Notes under the pieces: generated by a model
What the model was told of the DNA's origin: nothing
Databases searched by the model: none
Seen by the model: only the letters and a program-made list of their open reading frames with translations
Assembly (NCBI RefSeq): GCF_002188465.1
Contig: NZ_NINW01000049.1
Span: 62,001-126,000 of the forward strand
DNA from: Pigmentiphaga sp. NML080357
Lineage (GTDB): Bacteria > Pseudomonadota > Gammaproteobacteria > Burkholderiales > Burkholderiaceae_B
Direction of reading: 5' to 3'
Length of the DNA: 64,000 nucleotides
Shown here: positions 8,108-16,651 of the stretch, one piece after another
How the letters are laid out: each line of letters begins with the position of its first letter
Numbering within the stretch: position 1 is the first letter of the stretch
Program-made: the position numbers and the translations under genes

Positions 8108-8950
8108 CTACATTTTCGCGATCAATTTGCGAAAGCACGCATCGACCGACTCCAGTTCCTCGCGGGAGACGCCGCTTGCCGCGACGATCTTGGCGAGCGT
8201 GGCGCCTATGCGCGTGATGGCCGCATCGGCGATGCGCCGCCCGGCCGCGGTCAGGCGGACGAGTTCCGAGCGCCGGTCGTCCTCGGCCGCTACCCGCTCG
8301 ATAAGCCCGGCACCCTTCAGCCTGTCCAGCCGCTTCGTAATGGCGCCGGACGTAATCAGCAATTGCCGGAAAAGGTCGGTCGGGCGCATGGCCCTGGCCG
8401 ACCCGTTGCGCCGCAAGGCAAGCAATACGTGGAGCTCGCCGACATTGACTCCTGCCTCCTTTGCTATGGCGCCGACGCGCTGCTCATGCAGGACGTGCGC
8501 ATACTCGATGCGGAGGAAGAAGCCCGCGAGCCAGAAATCGATGTCGGGGCGCTCCACCGCCCAGCTTTCGGAAATGCGATCCAGCCGGCTTGGCCGCAGT
8601 TCTCCCATGCGCCGCTCGCTGGCCGAATGCAGCGCTCCCTCGGCGCCGGGCCGCTGCGAGGCGGGCAGGACGCCCCGGTGCCAGGCGGCCAGCGCCTTGA
8701 GCGCCTGCTCGTAGGTGAGGGAATGAGGCGAGGGCTTGCCCGATTCGTGGCTGCGTCCCAGCCGGGTCTGCTTGTACTTGCCGTTGCCGACGAACTTGCG
8801 CCCATACCACGTCGAACTTCGCGCCCCCTTGTAGTAGCCAAGGTAGACGCCGGGCTCCACGAGTTCCCAATAGGGCTTGGCGCTGGCTCGCAGCGCCGCC
8901 CTCGCGGAAGCCGAGTCGAGCCGGGGAGGGATTTGTTCCGAGGTTTCCAT
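8108..8950 (-). CDS. Fusion regulator: integrase arm-type DNA-binding domain joined to a MarR domain
   Basis: A 280-residue protein with two parts. Residues about 13-92 (ALRASAKPYWELVEPGVYLG, then TWYGRKFVGNGKYKQTRLG and SLTYEQALKALAAWH) resemble the N-terminal arm-site-binding domain of tyrosine recombinases; no catalytic recombinase domain follows. Residues about 125-280 form a MarR winged helix (MRPTDLFRQLLITSGAITKR, wing AAEDDRRSELVRLTAAG). The start at 8950 begins with METSEQ and lacks a clear ribosome site; an earlier ATG at 9007 is possible. The gene sits between the livK promoter and the Rieske promoter and probably represses both until a ligand, perhaps the Liv substrate, binds. The domain assignment is from pattern recognition. 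Confidence 0.8.
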   Translation of the reverse strand: METSEQIPPRLDSASARAALRASAKPYWELVEPGVYLGYYKGARSSTWYGRKFVGNGKYKQTRLGRSHESGKPSPHSLTYEQALKALAAWHRGVLPASQRPGAEGALHSASERRMGELRPSRLDRISESWAVERPDIDFWLAGFFLRIEYAHVLHEQRVGAIAKEAGVNVGELHVLLALRRNGSARAMRPTDLFRQLLITSGAITKRLDRLKGAGLIERVAAEDDRRSELVRLTAAGRRIADAAITRIGATLAKIVAASGVSREELESVDACFRKLIAKM

Positions 8951-8959
8951 GCGGCGAAT

Positions 8960-9045
8960 CTTACCAAACAGACCAAACTTTTCCAAATTCCATCGATGGC
9001 CGCGCAACGCGTTTGTCGAGCACGATTTTTACCTAACTTACCCAA
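8960..9045. repeat. Two pairs of tandem 9-base repeats upstream of the Arm-MarR gene
   Basis: CTTACCAAA (8960-8968) abuts CAGACCAAA (8969-8977), and TTTACCTAA (9028-9036) abuts CTTACCCAA (9037-9045). The consensus is YTTACCNAA. Direct tandem repeats are the kind of site recognised by arm-type domains of recombinases, so they may be where the unusual N-terminal domain binds to regulate its own gene. The binding role is inference. Confidence 0.5.
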
Positions 9046-9085
9046 TAAAAATTTCATGCACTACTTCATTGATTCATGTGCTTCC

Positions 9086-9114
9086 TTGACTTTTTATCTT
9101 CTCTGGAAGATTAT
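9086..9114 (+). promoter_or_regulatory. Rieske operon promoter with dyad operator in the spacer
   Basis: TTGACT (9086-9091) and GATTAT (9109-9114) are 17 bases apart, 40 bases before the oxygenase ATG. The 16-base dyad ATCTTCTCTGGAAGAT (9096-9111) begins four bases after the -35 box. The livK promoter carries its dyad at the identical offset, which argues for one shared regulator. Confidence 0.7.
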
Positions 9115-9153
9115 TTCCGAACTACCGACTACAACTCATTCGTGAGGAGACGT

Positions 9154-10377
9154 ATGACTACTCGAGAAGAAAACGAGTTGCTGACCCGCGTCGAGAACGG
9201 CGCCGCCATGGGCCGCATGCTTCGGCAGCTCTATTGGGTTCCCGCGGTGCTCTCGTCGCGCCTGGAAGCGGACGGCGCGCCCGTGCGCGTGAAGCTGTTC
9301 GGCGACCGCTTCGTCGCCTACCGCTCGACCGACGGCCGCGTTGGCTTTCTCAACGAAGGCTGTCCGCACCGCGGTGTGTCGCTCGCCCTGGCCAGGAACG
9401 AAGACAATGCCCTGCGCTGCATCTTTCACGGATGGAAGATCTCCATTACAGGCGAAGTGCTCGAGGTTCCCAACGAGGTCTCGAACCCCGAATGCTTCAG
9501 GAAAACCGTGCCCGTCAAGCGCTACCCCGCGGTCGAAGGCGCGGGCCTGGTCTGGGTCTGGCTTGGAACCGGGGACGCGCCGCCGGCGCCCAATTTCGAA
9601 TGGATGAACCTGCCGCCGGAACAGGCATACGCATGCGGGCTGGAACTCAATTCGAACTGGGTCCAGGGTGTCGAGGCGACGATCGACTCGTCGCACATCG
9701 CCATCCTGCACCAGAGCCACCTGTCGAACTCGGCATCCGACATGGCGGCCACGCGCATCAACACCGCGGTGCGCTACCAGTTCGAGGATACGTCCTACGG
9801 CTTCCGGGCCGCCGCCCTGCGCGAAGGCGCATCCGGCGAATGCGTGGCGCGGGTGACGGAGTTCATCATGCCCTACTACGGGCTGATCCCGCCCATCAAC
9901 ACCGGCAAGAGCCAGGACCGGACCGTGATCATCGCGGTGCCCGTGGACGATACCCATCTCATCCAGTGGTACATCTTCTACAACACCGAAAGGCCTCTCG
10001 ACTCGATCAAGCGCACGCAACGCGCGGACACCTGGCCCATGGCCGGCGGCATCGTCGATTCGGCCGACCAGATCTGGGGCCAGAACCGCCGCCTGATGAA
10101 GCACGGCAATCACACCGGCTATACCGACATCGTGGTCGAGGACTTCGTCACCCAGGTCAGCATGGGGCCGATCGTGGATCGCTCGGAAGAATACCTGTGC
10201 TCGGCCGACCAGGCCATCGTACGGTTCCGCCGCCAGCTCCTGCAGGCAGTGCGCGCATTCGAGGCGGGCGACATCCCGCGGAGCGCCCGGCCCGAGGCGC
10301 GCGACTATTCGCAGATCACGGCCACCGGCGGCCGCATGGCGTCGATCGACGATGATTGGCGCGTCCTGCCGCGGTGA
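9154..10377 (+). CDS. Rieske non-haem iron oxygenase, alpha subunit
   Basis: This 407-residue protein has a Rieske [2Fe-2S] domain with Cys70-Pro-His72 and Cys89-x2-His92 (CPHRG and CIFHGW). A catalytic domain follows, with the mononuclear iron region EATIDSSHIAILH (Asp178, His181, His186). The layout and length match phthalate-dioxygenase-like single-subunit oxygenases, which hydroxylate or demethylate aromatic and related substrates. GAGGAGA lies just before the ATG. Ferredoxin and reductase genes follow directly, making a three-component system. The substrate is unknown; the co-regulated Liv importer suggests a small polar compound. Confidence 0.9.
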   Translation: MTTREENELLTRVENGAAMGRMLRQLYWVPAVLSSRLEADGAPVRVKLFGDRFVAYRSTDGRVGFLNEGCPHRGVSLALARNEDNALRCIFHGWKISITGEVLEVPNEVSNPECFRKTVPVKRYPAVEGAGLVWVWLGTGDAPPAPNFEWMNLPPEQAYACGLELNSNWVQGVEATIDSSHIAILHQSHLSNSASDMAATRINTAVRYQFEDTSYGFRAAALREGASGECVARVTEFIMPYYGLIPPINTGKSQDRTVIIAVPVDDTHLIQWYIFYNTERPLDSIKRTQRADTWPMAGGIVDSADQIWGQNRRLMKHGNHTGYTDIVVEDFVTQVSMGPIVDRSEEYLCSADQAIVRFRRQLLQAVRAFEAGDIPRSARPEARDYSQITATGGRMASIDDDWRVLPR

Positions 10378-10380
10378 ACC

Positions 10381-10731
10381 ATGAGCACGGTCGACGATTC
10401 CAGTACGTGGGAGACCGCCTGCCCGCTCGACGCGGTGCGCGAGGGAACGCCCAGGGGCCTGAAGCTCAAGGGGATTCCCGTGGCGCTCTACAAGATCGAA
10501 GGCGCGGTATATGCGACACACGACGTCTGCACCCACGCCTATGCGCATCTCTCGGACGGCTACATCGAGGGGCATACGATCGAATGTCCGCTGCACGGCG
10601 CCATCTACGACATCCGCGACGGCAAGTGCCTTGCCGTCGCGGCCAGCGACCTGAAGACCTATCCGGTCAAGATCGAAGGGGACACGGTCAGCGTGCTGCT
10701 GCCGCGGGCCGAGGGAGGCAGCGGTGGATGA
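10381..10731 (+). CDS. Rieske-type ferredoxin of the oxygenase system
   Basis: This 116-residue protein has Cys50-x-His52 and Cys69-x2-His72 (DVCTHAYAH, ECPLHGA), a small soluble Rieske ferredoxin that carries electrons from the reductase to the oxygenase. It starts three bases after the oxygenase stop. The stop overlaps the reductase start by eight bases. Confidence 0.92.
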   Translation: MSTVDDSSTWETACPLDAVREGTPRGLKLKGIPVALYKIEGAVYATHDVCTHAYAHLSDGYIEGHTIECPLHGAIYDIRDGKCLAVAASDLKTYPVKIEGDTVSVLLPRAEGGSGG

Positions 10732-11911
10732 GGCACGCACGACGATAGCCATCCTCGGCGGCGGCCACGCGGGGGCGGCCGCCATGCTTCGGCTGCGGCA
10801 ACTGAACTACCTCGGCAAGATCGTGCTCGTCTCGGACGAAGGGGCTCCACCCTACGACCGCCCCGGCCTTTCCAAGGAGTACCTGCTCGGCGAGGTCGAG
10901 ACGCCCAGGCCGCTGTTCGCGGATACCCTGCCCAACGAGCGCGTGCTCGTGTCGACACGCGCGCTCGGCATCGAACTTGCCGGCCGGGTGGTGCGCACCG
11001 ATAAAGAGGACATTCGCTACGACCGGCTGCTCGTCGCCACCGGCGCCGACGCACGGCGCTTGAACGTTCCCGGCGCGCATCTTCCAGGCATCCACACGCT
11101 GCGCACTTCCGCCGACGCCGCGCGAATAGCCGATAGCCTCGCCCATTGCGTCTCGACACGGCGGCCCTTGCTCATTGTCGGAGGGAGCTGGATCGGGCTG
11201 GAGGTGGCCGCGGCGGCGCGCCGGCGCGGCGTGGATGTCGTGCTGCTGGAACAAGGCGAGCGCCTGTGCCAGCGTACGGTACCCGCATCGGTGGCGGCGC
11301 GCCTTCATGCGATGCACGAAAAGAACGGCGTGCGGCTCAGGATGGCGGCCCAGGTGGCAGCGTTCGAGGGGGCCGCGAGAGTCAGCCATGCACGGTTGGC
11401 CGACGGCACGACGCTCGAGGTCGGGGCGGTCGTCGTGGGCATAGGCGTCCTGCCGAACCTCGGCGTTGCCCGGGAGGCCGGGCTTCATATCCGGCAGGGC
11501 ATCGTCATCGATGCCCTGGGCAGGACTTCGGACCCACATGTCTACGCCGCGGGAGACGTCGCCGAAGTCCCCTGCCGCTGGCAGGCCAGACCCGTCCGCT
11601 ACGAATCATGGTCGGCCGCGAACACCCAGGCCCGCACCGCCGCCGAAAGCATGCTGCACGACCTGGGCCGCGCCGATCTTTCGCCTCTATCCGCGCCCGA
11701 GGTGCCCTGGTTCTGGTCCGACCAGTACGGCAAGACGCTGCGATTGGCGGGCAGCCCGCTTACGTCCACGGAGTCCAAGCTCCTCCGCGACGACGAGGAA
11801 GGCTTCCTCGAGGGCTTCTTCAGCGACGGCCGCCTCGTCGGCATCGCCGCGCTCGGGCATGCGCGCGAGTTCCGAAACCTGCGAAGCGGCATCGAGCCGC
11901 GCGCAAGCTGA
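10724..11911 (+). CDS. FAD-dependent ferredoxin reductase
   Basis: This 395-residue flavoprotein has an FAD site (ILGGGHAGAAAMLRLRQ), an NAD(P)H site (LLIVGGSWIGLEVAAAARRRG), a second FAD motif (DPHVYAAGDVAEVP) and a C-terminal reductase domain after about residue 320. It oxidises NAD(P)H and reduces the neighbouring ferredoxin. The start is GTG at 10724 with GAGGGAGG just upstream. The PPYDRPGLSKEYLLGE stretch is typical of reductases of ring-hydroxylating systems. Confidence 0.92.
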   Translation: MDEARTTIAILGGGHAGAAAMLRLRQLNYLGKIVLVSDEGAPPYDRPGLSKEYLLGEVETPRPLFADTLPNERVLVSTRALGIELAGRVVRTDKEDIRYDRLLVATGADARRLNVPGAHLPGIHTLRTSADAARIADSLAHCVSTRRPLLIVGGSWIGLEVAAAARRRGVDVVLLEQGERLCQRTVPASVAARLHAMHEKNGVRLRMAAQVAAFEGAARVSHARLADGTTLEVGAVVVGIGVLPNLGVAREAGLHIRQGIVIDALGRTSDPHVYAAGDVAEVPCRWQARPVRYESWSAANTQARTAAESMLHDLGRADLSPLSAPEVPWFWSDQYGKTLRLAGSPLTSTESKLLRDDEEGFLEGFFSDGRLVGIAALGHAREFRNLRSGIEPRAS

Positions 11912-11962
11912 CCGTCGCCGCAGGCGACCCACGATCTCCACCACAAACGAGAGGAGCATGAA

Positions 11963-12418
11963 ATGACGTCTTCCACCCTTCCCACCCGCATTCTTGGCTT
12001 CGACACGGCCGCTGTCGATTGGATCGCCCTGGCACCGGGCGCCTGGTATAAGCCCGTGCGCTTCGCGGCCAACGGCGAAGCCTGGGTCAGCCTCGTCAAG
12101 CTCGCCCCGGGCGCCTCGGTTCCGCGCCACCGCCACGTGGGCGCGGTCCAGGGCTTCAACCTGCAAGGACGCGGCAGGTTCGTGGAGGACGGCGTGGTCA
12201 CGACGCCGGGAACCTTCACCTTCGAACCGGCGGGCACGGTCGATACGCTCGTCGCCGAGGGCGATGAAGAACTGGTCATTTTCTTCATCGTCGATGGCCC
12301 TGTGGAATTCCTGTCGGCCGATGGCGACATCGTGCGGCGCGAGACCCAGGCGACGAAGATCCGCAGCTTCGAAGAGAATGTGCAGGCCGCGGAGGAGATC
12401 AACGTGGTTCGCGCCTGA
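11963..12418 (+). CDS. Cupin protein, 2,4'-dihydroxyacetophenone dioxygenase-like
   Basis: This 151-residue single cupin has a likely metal-binding motif 1 (PGASVPRHRHVGAVQGFNLQGRG) and motif 2 (PGTFTFEPAGTVDTLVAEGDEE). Cupins of this branch include iron-dependent C-C bond-cleaving dioxygenases. GAGAGGAGC precedes the ATG. It lies 51 bases after the reductase, so it is probably the last gene of the Rieske operon and could cleave the hydroxylated product. The specific reaction is inference. Confidence 0.75.
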   Translation: MTSSTLPTRILGFDTAAVDWIALAPGAWYKPVRFAANGEAWVSLVKLAPGASVPRHRHVGAVQGFNLQGRGRFVEDGVVTTPGTFTFEPAGTVDTLVAEGDEELVIFFIVDGPVEFLSADGDIVRRETQATKIRSFEENVQAAEEINVVRA

Positions 12419-12431
12419 GTTTCTTCCGCGT

Positions 12432-13397
12432 TCATTCGATCGTAATGTTCGCCGCCTTGATCAGTTTCGCGTACTTGGCGTGCTCGGCGCGCACGTAGGC
12501 GGCGAAGGCCTCGGGCGCCGTTGCCTTGCCCACGAACGATTGTTCGCTCAGCACCTGTTTGACCCGCGGCGAGTCGATCGCCTTGCGCACGGCCTCGTGC
12601 AACGTGCCGACCACGTCGGCCGGCAGTTTCGCAGGACCCCAGAGCCCGTACCACGACACCATCTCGAATCCCGGCAGTCCCGACTCGGCCACCGTGGGCA
12701 CGTCCGGCAGCGCGGGCAGGCGCTGCGCGCTGGTGACGGCCAGCGCCTTGGTGCGGCCGGCCTTGACCGGCGGCAACGATGACGGCACGGCATCGATGAC
12801 GGCGCTGATGTGGCCTCCCATCAGATCGGTCAGCGCCGGCCCGGTCCCCTTGTACAGCACGATGGGAACGTCGGCCTTGGCCTCGTAGCTGATGGCGGCC
12901 TCCGCCAGGTGGCTGGCCGAGCCCGCGGCGGATGCGCCGAAGAAGTGCTTGCCGGGCTGCTGGCGCGCGAGGTCGATGAACTCGCGCAGGTTCCTGGCGG
13001 GCACGGCGGGGTTCGCGGTCACCAGCAGCGGCACTTCGCCCAGGTTGGTGATCGGCGTGAAGTCCTTGTTGATGTCGTAGGGCAGGCTCTTCAGGAGCAG
13101 GGGGCTGGCGGCGAAGGTGGACGCGTTCACCAGCAGCGTGTAGCCGTCGGCCGGCGCGCGGGCGACGGCTTCGCTGCCTATGGAGCCGCTGGCGCCGGCA
13201 CGGTTCTCGACCACGAAGGTCTGGCCGAGCTGCTGCCCGAGGCTGTCCGCGAATACACGCGCGACGGCGTCCACCGTGCCGCCGGGCGGATAGGGAACGA
13301 TGACGCGCACCGGACGATGCGGATAGGATTGCGCGCCGGCGGCCATGGCGGCGGCGCACGCCAGCATGCCGGCAAGGTAGCGAAGAAGGGCTTTCAA
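12432..13397 (-). CDS. Bug/TctC-type periplasmic receptor
   Basis: This 321-residue exported protein has a signal peptide (LAGMLACAAAMAAGAQS) and the Bug pattern YPHRPVRVIVPYPPGGTVDAVAR, ENRAGASGSIGSEAVARAPADGYTLL and DVPTVAESGLPGFE. Bug proteins bind carboxylates or small amides for tripartite tricarboxylate transporters or sensing. The start is TTG, with AGGAGAC seven bases before it. It is the last gene of the hyuA-hyuB-cobW operon and may capture its substrate. No membrane partners are encoded nearby. Confidence 0.9.
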   Translation of the reverse strand: MKALLRYLAGMLACAAAMAAGAQSYPHRPVRVIVPYPPGGTVDAVARVFADSLGQQLGQTFVVENRAGASGSIGSEAVARAPADGYTLLVNASTFAASPLLLKSLPYDINKDFTPITNLGEVPLLVTANPAVPARNLREFIDLARQQPGKHFFGASAAGSASHLAEAAISYEAKADVPIVLYKGTGPALTDLMGGHISAVIDAVPSSLPPVKAGRTKALAVTSAQRLPALPDVPTVAESGLPGFEMVSWYGLWGPAKLPADVVGTLHEAVRKAIDSPRVKQVLSEQSFVGKATAPEAFAAYVRAEHAKYAKLIKAANITIE

Positions 13398-13435
13398 GTC
13401 TGTCTCCTTATCATGTCATTGCGGGGGAAGCGGAA

Positions 13436-14515
13436 CTACCGGTGCTCGAAGATCCGCAGGGTGTCCTCGACCAGGTCGCGTTCGATGTCGCGCGTGATGA
13501 ACACGATGCGGCTGCGGCGGTCGGCGTCGGGCCATGCGGGCAGGAAGGCATGCGGGTGGAAGACGTGCTGCACGCCGTGGATGACGACCGGCGTGCCGGG
13601 ATGCTCGGCCACGTCGAGAATGCCCTTGACGCGCAGCAGGTCGGGGCCGCACAGGCTGGCCAGCATCGCCAGCCAGCGCTGCACGCCGGCCCATGAGACC
13701 GGCGTGTCGCGGGTGACGACGTAGGCGCGGATGTGCTCGCCGTGGCGCGTGCGGTCGTGGCCGTCGTGCTCGTGGGCCGACGCGGCGCTCCCGCCGTGAT
13801 CATCATGCCCATGGGCGTGGTGCGCCTGCCCGCCCGATTCATAGGCCTCGGCACGCAGCCATTGCCGCAGGTCGCGGGCCGGGCCGCCTCGCGTGCCGTC
13901 CACCCATGCGACCGGATCGGCCAGCGCCTGGCTTGCGCGGTCAAGGGCCGCGCCGGGATTCAGGCCCCGCAGGCGCGCAAGCAATGTTTCCGTTGCCCGG
14001 GACGGCACCAGGTCGGTCTTGGTCAGCACCAGCCGGTCCGCGACCGCCACCTGCTTGACCGCTTCGGCGTGGCGATCGAGCGTGCCGCCGCCGTTGCAGG
14101 CATCGACCGTCGTCACCACCTGCGCGAGGCGATAGCGCGCGGTCACCGCCGGCTCGCTCATCAGCGTATGGAGGATGGGCGCGGGATCGGCGAGTCCGGT
14201 GGTCTCGATCACCACGCGGCGCAGCGCCGGCCCGTGGAGCGAAAGGCGCTCGTCCAAGCGGCCGAATGCCTCCACCAGGTCGCCGCGGATGGTGCAGCAG
14301 ATGCAGCCGTTGGCCAGCAGCACCATGTCTTCGCTGCTCTGCTCGAGCAAATGGTGGTCGAGCCCGACCTCGCCGAACTCGTTGACGATGACGGCAGTGT
14401 CCCGCAAGGCGGGCAGCGCCAGCAGTCGATTGAGCAGCGTGGTCTTGCCGCTGCCCAGGAAGCCTGTCAGGACCGTCACCGGCACGCGGCCGTCGTCCTG
14501 GTCCAAAGTGGTCAT
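13436..14515 (-). CDS. CobW/COG0523-family GTPase (metallochaperone type)
   Basis: This 359-residue GTPase has P-loop [12 protein letters not shown], a CxCC metal site ([16 protein letters not shown]), a TKTD guanine-binding motif and a His-rich segment around residues 225-255 ([25 protein letters not shown]), followed by the CobW C-terminal domain. Such proteins insert or buffer metals such as zinc, cobalt or iron. ATGA overlap with the small upstream gene indicates coupling. Its place behind hyuA-hyuB suggests it supplies metal to that hydrolase. Confidence 0.9.
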   Translation of the reverse strand: MTTLDQDDGRVPVTVLTGFLGSGKTTLLNRLLALPALRDTAVIVNEFGEVGLDHHLLEQSSEDMVLLANGCICCTIRGDLVEAFGRLDERLSLHGPALRRVVIETTGLADPAPILHTLMSEPAVTARYRLAQVVTTVDACNGGGTLDRHAEAVKQVAVADRLVLTKTDLVPSRATETLLARLRGLNPGAALDRASQALADPVAWVDGTRGGPARDLRQWLRAEAYESGGQAHHAHGHDDHGGSAASAHEHDGHDRTRHGEHIRAYVVTRDTPVSWAGVQRWLAMLASLCGPDLLRVKGILDVAEHPGTPVVIHGVQHVFHPHAFLPAWPDADRRSRIVFITRDIERDLVEDTLRIFEHR

Positions 14516-14913
14516 GGCATCGCTCCGGTCTGTGTCGCCCGCGCGCCGCCGTGCAGGCGCGCAAAGGAAGCCAGGGTGCGCGAGAGCCGCGCCAGCAGCC
14601 ATCCGGCGGCGGCGTCCGGCACCGCCGATGCCGGATCGGACAGGACCGCCAGCACGCCCGCCAGCCCGCCGCCAGCCTCGGACGCGGCGTGCCGGTCCAG
14701 CAGCGCCAGCGCCTCGTTCTCCTGCAGCCGGGCGGCCTCGGCGCGCAGGTAGTCGACGATGTCGCGCTCGAAATCCTGCAGCCGGACCACAACGCCGCCG
14801 ATCCCGCAGGAGCAGGCGCCGCCGCCCATGGCGACGTGCTGCAGCGCCAGCTCGTTCCACAGGCGTCCCAGGTCGGCCGCCTGCCGGACAGCCGCTTCAG
14901 CCGGCACGGGCAC
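14512..14913 (-). CDS. Small protein of unknown function between hyuB and cobW
   Basis: This 133-residue protein has no family I recognise. It contains a Gly/Cys segment ([12 protein letters not shown], near residues 29-40) followed by a helical region with [18 protein letters not shown] and an Ala-rich C-terminal half. It probably starts with GTG at 14913, overlapping hyuB by 17 bases, and its stop overlaps the cobW start by four, so it is translated as part of the operon. The CSC pair and the cobW neighbour make a metal-related role plausible. No signal peptide is seen. Confidence 0.7.
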   Translation of the reverse strand: MPVPAEAAVRQAADLGRLWNELALQHVAMGGGACSCGIGGVVVRLQDFERDIVDYLRAEAARLQENEALALLDRHAASEAGGGLAGVLAVLSDPASAVPDAAAGWLLARLSRTLASFARLHGGARATQTGAMP

Positions 14914-16651
14914 GCTCGCGCAGGGCCGCGGTGGCCGCGGCGTCCACCGTGCCGGCGGCGGTCAGCGCCACGCCATACTTGTCGCGCGCCGCCTCGACGC
15001 TTACATAGCCCTCGCGCACGTCATCGGCCACGGCCTCGGGATCGCGCCCGAGCGGATCGCCGAAACCGCCGCCGCCGCCCGACAGCATCTTGTAGGCATC
15101 GCCCCGTTCCAGGCGCACGTTGAAGATCTTGGCGTTGGGCATGCTGTCGTCCCATTCGCCCTGCTTGCGGATGGCGATGCCGTTGCCGGCGGCCTCGTGG
15201 CCGCCTTCCAGCCCCCATGGCTTGCAATGCATGCGATCGATGCGCGTGGTGACGGCGAAGGGCGAGAGGGCCTGCACCACCATCTCGGCGCCCAGTCCGC
15301 CGCGATACGTACCCGCGCCGCCGCTGTCGGTGCGGATGGCGTAGCGTTCGACCAGGACCGGGTACTTCGCCTCCAGTTGCTCGGTGGGGCTGTTGTGCGT
15401 GTCGCCATCGTTGATGCACACCGTGACCGACACGCCGTCCTCGCGCGACTTCGCGCCCCAGCCGCCGCCCAGCGGGCCGATGCCGACGATGAACAGGCGG
15501 CCGTCCTCGGGCGATATGCCGTGGATGTTGGGGAACACCAGGTCGGCGTGATGGCCGGCGATGACCCGGTCCGGAATGGCGGGCGCAAGCGCCTTGAATA
15601 TGGTGTCGATGACGGTCATCGGGAAGGTCATCCAGACCCGCATGGGAAAGGGGCGCTCGGCGCTGATCACGGTGCCCATGGGCATCACGACCTTCAATGG
15701 GCGGAAGCTCCCGTCGTTGACGGGATAGTCGGTGGGCGTGGTCAGGCACTTGAAGGCCACCTGGGCGCAGGCGATGCCCGTGGTGAAGCCCGAGTTGTAG
15801 AACCCGCGCACCTGCCGGCTCACGTCCGAAAGGTCGATGGTCATCTCGTCGCCCCGCTTGATCACCTTGACGCGGATCGGGATGCGCCGGCCCACGTCCA
15901 CGCCGTCGTCGTCCATGTAGGACTCGGCCTCGTAGGTGCCGTCCGGAATGCTGAGCGTGTTCTGGCGCGCGACCGCCTCGGACTGGTCCATGATCCGCGC
16001 GATCGACGCATGCACCGCGTCGACGCCGTAGCGCTGGACCAGCTCCAGGAACCGCCGCTCGCCGGTGGTGATGGCGGTGATCTGGGCGCGCAGGTCGCCC
16101 AGCGCGCGCTCGGGCAGGCGCACGTTCATCGCGATGATGTCGACCAGGTCCTGGTTGACGACGCCCGCGCGGCGGTACTTGACGATCGGGATCTGTATCC
16201 CTTCGGAGAATATGTCGGTCGTGACCTGGCCCAGCGTGCCGCCCACGTCCAGCCAGTGCGCCATGCAGCAGGTGAAGGCGACGATGCGGCCCTCGTGGAA
16301 CACCGGCATCGTGAAGGTGAAGTGATTCAGGTGGCTGCCGGTGACGTAGGCGTCGTTGGTGACGAGGATGTCGCCCGGCTGGATGTTCTCCAGGCCGAAA
16401 TGGCGGATCTTGGCCTTGACGGTCTCGGACATCCCGCGGATGAACATGGGCAGGCCCAGGCCGATCGATACCGTATCGCCCTCGGGCGTGAACAGGCCGA
16501 CGGTGAAATCCAGCGCCTCGTAGATGATGAGGTTGTACGCGGTCCTCATCAGGTTGGTCTTCATTTCTTCGGTGACGGCCAGGAGGCCGTTGCGGATGAT
16601 CTCCACGGTCACCGGATCGACCGTGTCTTGGTTCATGTCTCGCGCGTTCAT
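14897..16651 (-). CDS. hyuB: Hydantoinase/oxoprolinase family protein, subunit B
   Basis: This 584-residue protein has HyuB features: DPVTVEIIRNGLLAVTEEMKTNLMRTAYN at the N terminus, GDILVTNDAYVTGSHLNHFTFTMPVFHEG, and a C-terminal GGGGGFGDPLGRDPEAVADDV. With HyuA it forms an ATP-dependent hydrolase of hydantoins, 5-oxoproline or similar, or an acetone-carboxylase-like enzyme. The start overlaps the hyuA stop by one base (TGATG), so the two are coupled. Confidence 0.92.
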   Translation of the reverse strand: MNARDMNQDTVDPVTVEIIRNGLLAVTEEMKTNLMRTAYNLIIYEALDFTVGLFTPEGDTVSIGLGLPMFIRGMSETVKAKIRHFGLENIQPGDILVTNDAYVTGSHLNHFTFTMPVFHEGRIVAFTCCMAHWLDVGGTLGQVTTDIFSEGIQIPIVKYRRAGVVNQDLVDIIAMNVRLPERALGDLRAQITAITTGERRFLELVQRYGVDAVHASIARIMDQSEAVARQNTLSIPDGTYEAESYMDDDGVDVGRRIPIRVKVIKRGDEMTIDLSDVSRQVRGFYNSGFTTGIACAQVAFKCLTTPTDYPVNDGSFRPLKVVMPMGTVISAERPFPMRVWMTFPMTVIDTIFKALAPAIPDRVIAGHHADLVFPNIHGISPEDGRLFIVGIGPLGGGWGAKSREDGVSVTVCINDGDTHNSPTEQLEAKYPVLVERYAIRTDSGGAGTYRGGLGAEMVVQALSPFAVTTRIDRMHCKPWGLEGGHEAAGNGIAIRKQGEWDDSMPNAKIFNVRLERGDAYKMLSGGGGGFGDPLGRDPEAVADDVREGYVSVEAARDKYGVALTAAGTVDAAATAALRERARAG

